Assembly: GCA_963558185.1 (NCBI GenBank)
Contig: CAUWFE010000035.1
Span: 1 to 12,775 of the forward strand
Length of the DNA stretch: 12,775 bases
Reading direction: 5' to 3'
Source of the DNA: UMGS1663 sp963558185
GTDB taxonomy: Bacteria > Bacillota > Clostridia > TANB77 > CAG-508
Part shown: piece by piece, positions 1 through 9,500 of the stretch
Position numbering within the stretch: the stretch's first letter is position 1
Layout: every line of letters starts with the position of its first letter
The notes under the pieces: generated by a model
Told to the model about the DNA's origin: nothing
What the model saw: only the letters and a program-made list of their open reading frames with translations
Database searches by the model: none
Translations under genes and position numbers: made by a program

Positions 1-54
1 TATTTTTCTTAAAATTTTCTTTCTATTTTTTCCCCAGATTATTTAACTCATATA

Positions 55-87
55 CAAAAATCCAATTTATTTAAAATTGGATTTTTG
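55..87 (-). terminator. Terminator hairpin after the surface-protein operon
   Basis: A perfect 14-bp inverted repeat (55-68 pairing with 74-87, loop of 5 bases) starts 11 bases beyond the stop of the 2111-aa gene. On the minus strand the 3' arm ends in a run of T, as in an intrinsic terminator; the 5' arm has a matching A run, so it could also work for transcripts arriving from the other side. The stem has only three G-C pairs, normal for so AT-rich a genome. Bases 1-54 show no gene I can support. Confidence 0.8.
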
Positions 88-97
88 CTTTGTTATA

Positions 98-214
98 TTA
101 TTTTTTTAGTACTTTACGTTTTATAAAGATTACTCCTACAGCAATTAGTCCTCCTGCTATTATTGTTATTGTTGCTATAATAATTGCTATATTGCTTGCT
201 CCGAATGGTGGTAA
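98..214 (-). other. C-terminal membrane anchor with LPPFG motif
   Basis: Residues 2074-2111: LPPFG (codons at 200-214), a hydrophobic segment of about 22 residues, then a basic tail (KRKVLKK). The order motif, membrane helix, positive tail is that of a sortase signal, but Phe replaces the Thr of LPXTG. It may be a divergent sortase substrate or simply a C-terminal membrane anchor. Confidence 0.6.
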
Positions 215-3200
215 AATTTTAACTTCTTCTGCTCTATCTGTATCCATTTCTTGTGGTTCTACATCTGGATTTTGATTTCCAGCTACAGAATATTCATTTC
301 TTCTACCTACTGTATTATCAGTTCTTATAACTTCTGTTATATTTCTATATGTTAAGTCATCTGCTTGGTTTTCAGGAGTAATTAATTGAGTTAATACTAG
401 TGATGTACTTACTTCTGTTTGCGCTTGTTTATTTACTTTATCTTTATAAATTTGTGGTACTAATGGAGTTGCTAACTTATCTGTTACGATTACTGAGCTA
501 TATTGATTTACTTTGTTTTTCAATCTAGCATTTAATCTACTGCTTTGTCCATCTTCTACAGTTGTATTATCAAATTTAACATTATTAAATAAGTAAGTAT
601 CTCTATCATTTTGTGCTATTAGTTTCCAATCTTTGTTATCTTGTGCATAGAATTGTAGATTATTTGCAACATAGTCTATTACTTCGTCTGGAGTTGTTGT
701 TACTATACTGCTCTTATCTGCTACTTCTCCTGTATAATAGAATTTATTATCTTTATAATCTGCTTCTCCTACGTTTCTTGCTGTGATTTTGTATGTTATT
801 TGAATTGTTGCTCCATGCATTAATTCTTCGTCCATACTTATTTGAATAACTCCGTATTTACTACTATTTTTGTCTCTTATGTTTTCAATACTTCCGAATT
901 TACTTGCATCTAATAATGCACCATTTGCATATCCTGTTTCATATTGTTTATGGTCTTGCCATAATACATTGTTCATAGCTCCGTTTGCATCAAATAATAC
1001 TGATTTATCTGCTAATGTAACTTTTACATTTGTTACTTCTTTTTCTATTGCTATTTGAGCTTTTGGTCTTTCTTCTAGTCCTAAGTCAACATCTCTTATT
1101 ATATATGCTCCATTATTTGTATTAGAATTATTGCCTCCACTTTGATTTGCTGTTGATTGTGTGTTGTTTTCAATTTCTAAGTTAATTAATCCTGTTTCTG
1201 CTGTCATTTTTGTTCTTGCTAATAATTCATCTACTAAAGCTTTTACTTCCTCTTTTGTATACGGTACTTCTTTATTAGATGTTGTTCCATTTGTATATCC
1301 TGGTCTATTTCTAAAGCTTGCTAGAACTTCTGCCATATGATTCATTAAGTTGTTATCTGAGTAATTTATTACTTCTTCTCTAGTATTTAGGTAGAATTCT
1401 CCATCTTCTTGACTATCATTATTTTGGTCTCTTTGTGTATTTGGATTTTCTGACATAATATCTTTAGCATCTGATACATTTAAACTTTGGTCTTTTTTGT
1501 TATCTGGTACATTACTATTAATTTTTGTGTTATATGGATCTGATGCTGCAATATCATAATAGTATGCTGTTCCTGCTTTTCTTGATTCTATAGATGTTGC
1601 TGATTCATTTTGTGTGCAGTTATTTGTGTCATATGCATTTATTGTCCATAAAGTTTCACCTTCGTTTTTGTTTCCTGATGTATAATTAAAGTCTTTTTTC
1701 CATACATATTTTCTTCCTGTTTGTTCTACTCCTTTTTGGTATGTAGTTGATTTGTAATCTTGACCATTATATGATTTGTCATTTAATCCTTGTTGTTCTA
1801 CTCCTGCTTTGTTATGGTATAGTCCTTGTAATAATTTAGAAATTTCTTTTGAATTATTTGTATTATCATCATTTACTCCAGAGTTTGGATTTACTAATGC
1901 TGTTTCTACAGTGTCGCCATATATAAATCTTACTATATAGTTTCCTGGTACAAATGATTTAAATGCATATCTACCTTTTTGGTTATTTCCAAAGTTATAG
2001 TTTTGAACTATTCCACTATTATTGATAATTGGTGTTTCAGAAGATTGTGTTCCAGAACCTGTACCATATCCAATTGTGTTTATTCCTCCGAATTGGTCTT
2101 TTCCTATAGCTTTTGCTCTGTTATCTCCGAATTCTCTCCATACATATTCTGTTCCATTTTCCATAAGTTCTACTAATTGTACAGTTACTCCATCAATTGG
2201 TGTTTCTTTATCTTCACGAATACCATTTCCTGTTGTTGTTGCCTCTATTGTTTGATTTCTTTCGTCTTCCCATACAATACCTGAAATTGATCTTTGTTCG
2301 TCATCTTTTCTGTATAGTCGTAATTGAATATTTGGTGCCTTGTCTGTATCATCTTCAAATGCTTCATAATTAATTTTTCCGTCTTTTGGTACATCTGATG
2401 GATTTAAGTTACCTGGTGTTGAATCTACATCTACTATACCTGCTGGCTTGCCTCCAACGTTTCCTACGTTTGGTACTTGCGTTCCATCATCATATTTTGT
2501 AGTATATCCATTTATTTCTACAATATTTTCTTTACCTACACCAATTAAGTTACCTGTTGTTAATTCTTCATCTAATATTACCCAGTCTTCTCCATTTATA
2601 TTTGTTTTGTTTACTCTAAATGTTACATATGCGTATGCCATTTGACCTGGTGTTAAGTATATATCATCTAAACCTTGAATATATAAATTATTATATCCAT
2701 CTATTGTAGTTGTTTGTCCTGAACCTTGATAACGACTTGCATTTGTTGCTCTTATATCTTTTTGTCCACTATTATTTCCATATGGAATTTCAATATATGA
2801 ACGTTCTGGTATATACGTATATTCGTTATCATAGTATTCTACTATTTCATCAATCTTTGTATGAATTGATGGTGACTGATTTACTATTGATATTCTATAT
2901 GTTACATATACTTCAAGTTCATCACTCTTTTCTTTTCCATATTTATTTGGATCTCCATAATTACTTACTTTGTAATCATAGTCTGAAGGATAAATTTCTC
3001 TTGTATATGTTGTGTGACCTCTGCTTGAATCATAGTATCCATCTGAAAGTCTTACATTTATATCCCATGTGCTATCTTTATTACTATCATTGTTTCTATG
3101 GTCATATTCATATACTTGTTGTTTTCCATTTATTTCAATAGTTGCTTTTTGAACATCTTTTTTGATAGCTAAGTCTGTTGTTGTTCTTGCATTTAGTCCT

Positions 3201-6200
3201 AAATTTACATTATTTTGTTCTTCATATGTTTTATGGTATGTTGCTTTTCCATCTGTTCCTACACCATGTGAAAGAGTACTTGTAAATGCAACTTTATATC
3301 CTTTTGTATCTACTAAATAATATTTTTGTCTTGTTAAATCTGTATCTGTAATTACATACATATTTTTATCTCTATCATATATATTTAGTAAATTATGAGA
3401 TGCATATAAATCATATTTAAATTCTCCATCTTCCATATGACCTGTTTGTGAATACATTTTTGTATCTTCAATATATTGTAGTTTGTCTTCTATTTCTGGA
3501 TCTTTTGAACTATATTCATTTACAATTTGATCATATATTTCTTGTAAGTCTGGATATTTTCTATTTGCTTTTATATATTCTTGTATTTTTTTGCTTATAA
3601 TACCTTCTGTTTTATCTGAGTAATCTTCTAATAATTGAAGTGTATTTTTATCTTTCTTATATGCATATGCCCCATTTCCATTATTCACAAGTGCATATCC
3701 TTTTAATTCTTTATCTGTAAAGGTTTTTCCTGATACCCCATATCCTAGAGAATTACTTGATGAATAATTTTTTGGAGATGAACCTATTTGAGTGAATCTT
3801 TCATTTAGTTCTTCTCTTTCTTCATCATCTTCACTTGCTACTGATATTTTTGGCCAATCTTGTCGTTTTGCATCTTTTTGTGATGTATATTTTGTTGCCT
3901 GATATGTTTGACCATTATATGTGAATTGTACAAAATATTTATTTGTTGGTCTTACACCTTTAAATACATATTTTCCATTTTCATCTGTTAGTGTTGGGTT
4001 TGTTCTAATTTCTTTTCCTTTTGGGTCTTGAGCTAATGTTGCAAGTACCGCTTCTCCATCATCTGTATATTCATATAAAGATACTTCTATATTTTTTAAA
4101 TATTTTTCCCTATTTTCTTTAATTCCATCTGGTATTGATTCTTTTCCTCCATTTTCATCTTCCCATACTATACCACTAATTAACATTGTAACTTCTTTTT
4201 TATTTGGTGGTGGAATATCTGGAATATCTGGTGGTGTATTATTTGGCTCTATACTTAATGTTGTATATCCTAAATATGGTTTTGCATCCGTTACTAATAG
4301 TAAATCTTGAATGTCTACATTATCTGTTGCTTTTAAATAATATTTATATTTAGAACATCTTCTTGGTTTTCCACTGTTTGTATAATCATAAGTATGTTTT
4401 CCTATATATTCTTTTACCCATTTATATTTTGGTTGAGCACATTTCTTTGCAGTTGCATACATTTCTGCATCAAAGTATTTTACATATCTAAAGTCTATTT
4501 CTAATCTAATTTGTGAAGGGTCTAATGTAGAAGCACTATCTAATCCATCTCCTTGGAATTGGACATAGAAGTTTTCTTCTGTTTTTGGGAAAATATATCC
4601 TGGATCAACATCATCTAACATTTTAGATTTTGTTATTTTGAATTCATTTTTTCCTGGTGTTACAATATTTCCATCTTCATCTTTAATATCTATACTTAAT
4701 GTTTTGTATAAATTATTATTTTGGTCATATATTCTAATTGCTGTAATTTCAGCAAAGTTAATTCTTGCACCTGTTTCTACTGACCTTTTTACAAATGCAT
4801 CATTATATTTTATTTTAAATGGTCCTACTGTATATGTATTTGATATTCTATCTATCATTGTATATGTTTCAGTTGTTTTATTCTCTACTTTTAGCTGTCC
4901 ATTGTTCTTTTTTAAATCATCATAAAAATCTTGATATTTGTATCCTTCACTTTTTAGCATACCTGCACCTGCAATAGATATAGCGGTTTCTTCGTTAATC
5001 CCTTCTTTTCCTGCTATTTCATCTATTTTTTGTTGAATTCTTAAGTGTAAATTTTTATGACCATTGTCTGGATTATTTATTGTTACTGCATACTGATATA
5101 CATTTGCTTTAATATCTGATAATGATGTACCTCCTGGTCCAATACCTAAACTTAATTGTCCATATACCCAGTTAAGTACTCCTCCTACTCCATCATCTGA
5201 ATTTGCTAATTGTAAATAGAAGTTTTTTAATGTTGCATTTCCATAATTATTCGCCTGCTTGATATAATATCTTTTTAGGTTTTCCATTGATGATATAACT
5301 TTATCTACAGTAGATGCTAATTGTACTTCTACTGAATATTCTTCTACTTTGTTTAATTCTTGTGATAGTATTCTAATTTCTTCTTCTTTTTGTATATCAG
5401 CATTGTACTCAGTTTCGGTATCTATTTGTAATATGTCTTTTCCATCATTAATAGGTGCTTTTCCTGATTTATCTCCTTTTGTCATCCAGATTGCACGTTG
5501 TGCTGTCCAAGATGCTACCTCTTCAGAATTTTTTCCTAAGTTAGCAAATATATATGCTACATACTGATATTTATCATCTTTACCTGTTAATAAGTATTTA
5601 CTTTCAGTAGTATATACTGGTTCTCCAAAATATCTTGCAGATGTATCCCTTTTATCACTTTCATCATGACTACCACAACGAGATCTAGCGTGGTAAATAG
5701 AAGTACTATCTACAGTATAACCATAGTCTGATAATAATCCTTTTGTTCTTAATCTATGACCTTTTTCTTTACAATATGCTCCAAAAGTCTTTCCTCCTAT
5801 TGTAATTGATGTTGGAACAACATTTGTATGTCCATCTTTACTAGGTCTATCATTATCAAAACCATGAAATTCAAATGTTGCTCCTACTAATCCTCCTGAT
5901 GAGCTTCCACCTGTATCTGGTGTTATTGTACCATCGTCATTGCCGTCTCCATCACCATCTTCGCCTTCTTCTCCATCTCCACCAGTATCTGGTGTTATTG
6001 GTTGATTAGTTGGTCTTATTTTTTTAACTTCTTCTAATATTTTCCCTAATTCTGCTTTTTCATTCTCATCCGATGAAAAACCCATTAAAGAAACTATTTG
6101 AAATGAAATATCATCCTTAAGAATTGTATAAATCTCATAATAATAATCATCTCTTTCATATTCATCTAATGCCCAATATGCTCCTGACGAATATATATTT

Positions 6201-6433
6201 AATTTTGATATAAATAATTTTATTTCTTCTTTTTCCATTGAATATACATTAGTTGCACAAAATATGTCTGCTATTTCAACAGCATTTGGATTTGATATAT
6301 CTGATAATTCATTATCTGGTATATCTTTCCAACTTGAATATGCTAAAGTTATTTTTATATTTGAAAATAATATACTCATTGTGATAAATATTGCAATTAT
6401 TGGCATTAATGTCCATTTTACTTTATTCTTCAT
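98..6433 (-). CDS. Giant secreted thioester-domain adhesin with SdrD_B-like cassettes, 2111 aa
   Basis: This is a cell-surface protein, probably an adhesin. Residues 1-31 form a signal peptide (Lys-rich start, hydrophobic core, likely cleavage after TLA). Residues 32-140 are charged and probably helical; 141-181 are an acidic Gly/Asp linker. Residues about 185-330 resemble a thioester domain: a Tyr-Cys pair (Y220-C221) and a helix ending in AQRAIW (Q312), matching the paired [YF]C and TQxxIW motifs that form the Cys-Gln bond in Gram-positive adhesins, though Thr is Ala here. Residues 340-720 are mixed, with C665 and C693 possibly disulfide-bonded, then a Pro-rich linker (731-744). Two SdrD_B-like cassettes follow (about 750-1378 and 1381-2055), each opening with SGIVWED. 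The end is LPPFG (2074-2078), a membrane helix (2082-2103) and a basic tail. Six cysteines in all. The start has an AGGAGG site six bases upstream, 16 bases after the previous gene, so the two are co-transcribed. Surface location is well supported; thioester chemistry is inferred from motifs. Confidence 0.95.
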   Translation of the reverse strand: MKNKVKWTLMPIIAIFITMSILFSNIKITLAYSSWKDIPDNELSDISNPNAVEIADIFCATNVYSMEKEEIKLFISKLNIYSSGAYWALDEYERDDYYYEIYTILKDDISFQIVSLMGFSSDENEKAELGKILEEVKKIRPTNQPITPDTGGDGEEGEDGDGDGNDDGTITPDTGGSSSGGLVGATFEFHGFDNDRPSKDGHTNVVPTSITIGGKTFGAYCKEKGHRLRTKGLLSDYGYTVDSTSIYHARSRCGSHDESDKRDTSARYFGEPVYTTESKYLLTGKDDKYQYVAYIFANLGKNSEEVASWTAQRAIWMTKGDKSGKAPINDGKDILQIDTETEYNADIQKEEEIRILSQELNKVEEYSVEVQLASTVDKVISSMENLKRYYIKQANNYGNATLKNFYLQLANSDDGVGGVLNWVYGQLSLGIGPGGTSLSDIKANVYQYAVTINNPDNGHKNLHLRIQQKIDEIAGKEGINEETAISIAGAGMLKSEGYKYQDFYDDLKKNNGQLKVENKTTETYTMIDRISNTYTVGPFKIKYNDAFVKRSVETGARINFAEITAIRIYDQNNNLYKTLSIDIKDEDGNIVTPGKNEFKITKSKMLDDVDPGYIFPKTEENFYVQFQGDGLDSASTLDPSQIRLEIDFRYVKYFDAEMYATAKKCAQPKYKWVKEYIGKHTYDYTNSGKPRRCSKYKYYLKATDNVDIQDLLLVTDAKPYLGYTTLSIEPNNTPPDIPDIPPPNKKEVTMLISGIVWEDENGGKESIPDGIKENREKYLKNIEVSLYEYTDDGEAVLATLAQDPKGKEIRTNPTLTDENGKYVFKGVRPTNKYFVQFTYNGQTYQATKYTSQKDAKRQDWPKISVASEDDEEREELNERFTQIGSSPKNYSSSNSLGYGVSGKTFTDKELKGYALVNNGNGAYAYKKDKNTLQLLEDYSDKTEGIISKKIQEYIKANRKYPDLQEIYDQIVNEYSSKDPEIEDKLQYIEDTKMYSQTGHMEDGEFKYDLYASHNLLNIYDRDKNMYVITDTDLTRQKYYLVDTKGYKVAFTSTLSHGVGTDGKATYHKTYEEQNNVNLGLNARTTTDLAIKKDVQKATIEINGKQQVYEYDHRNNDSNKDSTWDINVRLSDGYYDSSRGHTTYTREIYPSDYDYKVSNYGDPNKYGKEKSDELEVYVTYRISIVNQSPSIHTKIDEIVEYYDNEYTYIPERSYIEIPYGNNSGQKDIRATNASRYQGSGQTTTIDGYNNLYIQGLDDIYLTPGQMAYAYVTFRVNKTNINGEDWVILDEELTTGNLIGVGKENIVEINGYTTKYDDGTQVPNVGNVGGKPAGIVDVDSTPGNLNPSDVPKDGKINYEAFEDDTDKAPNIQLRLYRKDDEQRSISGIVWEDERNQTIEATTTGNGIREDKETPIDGVTVQLVELMENGTEYVWREFGDNRAKAIGKDQFGGINTIGYGTGSGTQSSETPIINNSGIVQNYNFGNNQKGRYAFKSFVPGNYIVRFIYGDTVETALVNPNSGVNDDNTNNSKEISKLLQGLYHNKAGVEQQGLNDKSYNGQDYKSTTYQKGVEQTGRKYVWKKDFNYTSGNKNEGETLWTINAYDTNNCTQNESATSIESRKAGTAYYYDIAASDPYNTKINSNVPDNKKDQSLNVSDAKDIMSENPNTQRDQNNDSQEDGEFYLNTREEVINYSDNNLMNHMAEVLASFRNRPGYTNGTTSNKEVPYTKEEVKALVDELLARTKMTAETGLINLEIENNTQSTANQSGGNNSNTNNGAYIIRDVDLGLEERPKAQIAIEKEVTNVKVTLADKSVLFDANGAMNNVLWQDHKQYETGYANGALLDASKFGSIENIRDKNSSKYGVIQISMDEELMHGATIQITYKITARNVGEADYKDNKFYYTGEVADKSSIVTTTPDEVIDYVANNLQFYAQDNKDWKLIAQNDRDTYLFNNVKFDNTTVEDGQSSRLNARLKNKVNQYSSVIVTDKLATPLVPQIYKDKVNKQAQTEVSTSLVLTQLITPENQADDLTYRNITEVIRTDNTVGRRNEYSVAGNQNPDVEPQEMDTDRAEEVKILPPFGASNIAIIIATITIIAGGLIAVGVIFIKRKVLKK
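269..2293 (-). repeat. SdrD_B-like cassette B of the 2111-aa protein
   Basis: Residues about 1381-2055. It starts with SISGIVWEDE (1382-1391), the same opening as cassette A, but carries roughly 55 extra Gly/Asn/Ser-rich residues before the closing strands (GRYAFKSF at 1487-1494). After a second long insertion comes DLGLEERPKAQIAIEKEV (1783-1800), aligning with the NLGL motif of cassette A and of the upstream protein, then an ITYKITARNVGE strand block (1878-1889). The DxDSxPGN end is eroded. Low sequence identity to cassette A suggests an old duplication. Confidence 0.65.
2300..4186 (-). repeat. SdrD_B-like cassette A of the 2111-aa protein
   Basis: Residues about 750-1378. The cassette opens with a prealbumin-like SdrD_B module (SGIVWEDE at 753-760, GKYVFKG at 820-826), continues through a large insertion rich in charged residues (about 855-1070), then an NLGL motif (1077-1080), a strand-rich domain (TYRISIVN near 1178), and ends in DVDSTPGN (1335-1342) plus an EDDTD string. 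The DxDSxPGN plus acidic end is a common closing motif of DUF11/SdrD_B surface proteins. The usual calcium loop is degenerate. Confidence 0.7.
5474..5881 (-). other. Putative thioester domain (TED) within the 2111-aa protein
   Basis: This segment covers residues about 185-320. The nucleophile candidate is Cys221 (codon at 5771-5773), preceded by Tyr and followed by a charged loop. The partner candidate is Gln312 (codon at 5498-5500) in the string SWTAQRAIW. A run beginning YVAYIFANLG precedes it and looks like the helix that normally leads into the TQ motif. Known TEDs (Streptococcus, Clostridium and others) form an internal Cys-Gln thioester that reacts with host amines. The change of Thr to Ala just before Gln is unusual, although a Thr sits one residue further upstream. 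An extra Cys253 in the domain is also unusual. Confidence 0.72.
5907..6000 (-). repeat. In-frame duplication flanking an acidic Gly/Asp linker
   Basis: Two 22-base direct repeats, 5907-5928 and 5979-6000, differ at one base and lie 72 bases (24 codons) apart. Each encodes the string ITPDTGG, and the bases between encode an almost pure Asp/Glu/Gly stretch. The repeat sits between the N-terminal helical segment and the thioester domain, so expansion or loss would change linker length without breaking the frame. Confidence 0.8.
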
Positions 6434-6439
6434 ATTCTC

Positions 6440-6445
6440 CCTCCT
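6440..6445 (-). promoter_or_regulatory. Ribosome binding site of the 2111-aa gene
   Basis: A full AGGAGG on the minus strand, six bases before the ATG at 6431-6433, lying inside the 16-base gap after the upstream stop (TAG at 6450-6452). It fixes the start and leaves no room for a separate promoter between the two genes. Confidence 0.9.
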
Positions 6446-6449
6446 TTCT

Positions 6450-6563
6450 CTATATTTTTCTTAATACTTTTTTATAAATAAAGTATGCTCCGGTACCTAT
6501 AATAGCTAAAATTGCTAATGTAAGTCCTATAAATAATACTGTTTCAGAACCTGTCCTTACTGA
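6450..6563 (-). other. C-terminal membrane anchor with SVRTG motif
   Basis: Residues 1649-1685: SVRTG (codons at 6549-6563), a hydrophobic helix and the tail YKKVLRKI. Only the TG of LPXTG is kept. The tail resembles that of the downstream protein (FIKRKVLKK against FIYKKVLRKI), suggesting both are handled by the same anchoring route. Confidence 0.6.
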
Positions 6564-9500
6564 TAATATAACATTTGCTGATGATATATCATCTTCTTCT
6601 GATACTTTGTTTCCTGGTACAGAATCTATATCTTTTATTCCTAGTTCATTATAATCTTCATATATTTCTGCTGTATTTGTTATTGGTGTTCCTAAGTCAC
6701 TTTCTTGTAATGTTTTAGTTAAATACAATGTTACTTCTTTTGATTCTCCTGGTGCTATTTTTATATTAGATAAACTTGAGTTATAAATTGCACCATTTTC
6801 TGCTGTATACCAATCTTTGTTTAGTTCTGCATTAAATTTTAAGTTACTTGGTAAATAATCAACTATTTTCTTAACATATCCATCTATTTCGCCTTCATTT
6901 TTAACTGCAATTTTATATTCTACTACAATTGTTGTTTGTTCTATATATTTACCAATTAATTCTCTTTTTGCAAAGTTTGTATCATATGGGTATTTTGCTG
7001 TACCTGTTGGATTTTGTACTGTTATATTTGATACTTTTTGTTCTAATTTTAAGTCGAATTTTTTATGTGCTACTAACCCTAAGTTTATATTATAAATGTT
7101 TTCATCTTCTACTGTAATTTTTTCAGTTACACCTGCTATAAATTTTACTCCATCTATTGTTACTTCTGCATCTATAGCATCTGAGTTTTCAATTTCTGAA
7201 ATTTCAGCTTTTTTGTATTCTGTTGCTGAGTATTTTGCAGTATCATATTGGAATATAACTGTATAGTTTCCTGATTTTAGAGCTTTAAATGTATATTGTC
7301 CATTTTCATCAGTTGTTGCTGTTACTTTCTCTCCATTTCCATCTTTTACTAAATCGCCAGTATCATTATTAAATAATAGTACTGTTACTCCTGATAATTT
7401 TTCTTCATCTTGGTCATTTTTTCCATTTGAATTTGTATCTAACCATACTACACCTTGAATTCGTTTGTTTCCTGTTAAGTCTCCTCCTTCTTGTCCACTA
7501 TCTGTTGAACCTGATTTTACAATTTTGTATTTTATTTCGTTTGTTGTTATATCAGCTATTTCATTATGTGTAATTTTAAATGAATATGAAATTTCTTTTT
7601 CATTTATACCTTCTTCTAAATCTTCTACTTTAGCTGTAATAGTATATTGCAAAATTTGGCTTGGAAGTAAATTAATAGAAAGTCTTATCGGTTCTCCATT
7701 TTCTGCATCTGTTCCTCCTCCTAGTTCTGATTCAACTCCATCTACTTTATAGTTAGATGATAAATAACGTAATCCTTCTGGTAATATTCCTTCAATATTA
7801 ATTCCTTGTATTAATTGGTCTCCTGTGTTTTCTAGTTGAAGTGTATATTCTATTATATTTCCTTCTTCTACTTCCCAATTATTTGGAATATTACTTGTTA
7901 AATATCCTGCTAGACTAGGTTTTCTAATTTTAATTTTATTTTCTACTGTATTACTTTGCATTGAAAATGTTTCATTATTTGCTGTTTTTCCTGATATTGA
8001 CATATTATTACTTATTTTTGTCATGTCATATTTAGTTCCATCTACTTTTACTTCTAAATAAACTGCTGCCATTTCAAAACCAGTTATTTTTCCTATATTA
8101 AATGTTACTTCTTTTGTATTTTCATCATAAGTATCTTTATCGTAAAAATATTCTCCATGTTTTTCTATATATGCATTTTTATATATTAATCCTTCTGGAA
8201 TAATGCTTTTTACTACAATATCTTGTTTTAAATCTTCATTCATATTTTCTACATTTAGGATATATGTTAATGTTTCTCCTCCAATTAATTGTGAATTAAC
8301 TCCTGGACTTGTTACTAATGATATTGCAACATATCCTTTTAAAACTTTATTTGTTAATTCATTTGAAAGTATTTTTGTTTCTATTCCTTCTGATATTGCA
8401 TATGCTTGTGCTTTTACTATTCTTTCTACAGTATCTATTGTTTGATCATTTTCTTCTTCTTCCTCTGTTAGTTCTATTGTATTTACTCTTACATCAAATT
8501 CATATGTTGCTGTTTCTCCAACTTTTATGTTATCAAATGCCTTTGTTGCTTTTGTTTTTTCTTCATTAGGTGTATATTCGTCAATTTCTCCACCTACTCC
8601 AGGTACATATTCTATAAATGTTGTGTATTTAGGTATATCTACTGCTACTATAACACCTTTTGCATCTACTTTTCCTGTATTTGTTACTGTTACTTTATAG
8701 TGAATATTTTGTCCTTCTCTTACTTCTTTTCCTTCAACATTTGATTCTAATTTTACTGAAAGTTCTGGTCCTTCTCCTGTTGATAATTTAACTGTTGGAG
8801 CTACTGTTTTATCTTCACTTGTTGCGCCTTCTAAAGTAGAGTAAATTGCATATGTTGTATTTCCATTACTGTTTCTACCTAAGTTTTCTGGAATTTCAGA
8901 TGCATAGCTTGCTGTAATTATGTTTCCTACTTGCATTATATAACTACTATCTGGAACAATTAAGAATGATTTTATTTTACTAAAGTCTGCTGGTGTTTCT
9001 GTCCATCCATTTTCAGCTTTACTTAAGTCTTTTGTTGCTTTTTCATTTTCTGAATAATATGCTTTATAATTTGCTAGTCCATTTACTTGTAATGGTGCTT
9101 TCATTACTGTGTCAAATGTTGTACCTAAATCTTCTCCTGTTCCTGGGTTTGTATTTCCTTTTGATATTGTTCTTCCTAATATGGCTACATTATTTAGTGC
9201 TTTTCCATTGTTATTCATTATTGTCATTTCTATATTTGCTTGTTTTTTGCTTTGACTAAATACATCTAATTTTCCTTCATTATTTTCACCATTATATGTT
9301 TCTATAACGTCTTTTACTATATTAAAATCTGTCATTTTATTTATTGTAATAGTTCCTGTTGGTGATTGTGTTGTAATTGGTGATTTTGCTTCTAATATTT
9401 CTTGTACTGTTTTTCCATTTGCATTGTTTATTACATTCATTATTATTTCTGTTTGTGCTGTTGGTGTTAATCTTTTTAAAGTCATGTTTGCATCAATTAT

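Noticed and set aside
2710..3141. Plus-strand open frame of 143 codons and many others opposite the two giant genes
   Set aside because: They lie antisense within strongly supported genes, give Leu/Phe/Ser/Tyr-rich low-complexity products and lack ribosome binding sites; they arise from the AT-rich codon bias of the real genes.
6434..6449. Possible promoter or terminator between the two giant genes
   Set aside because: The gap is only 16 bases and is taken up by the ribosome binding site.
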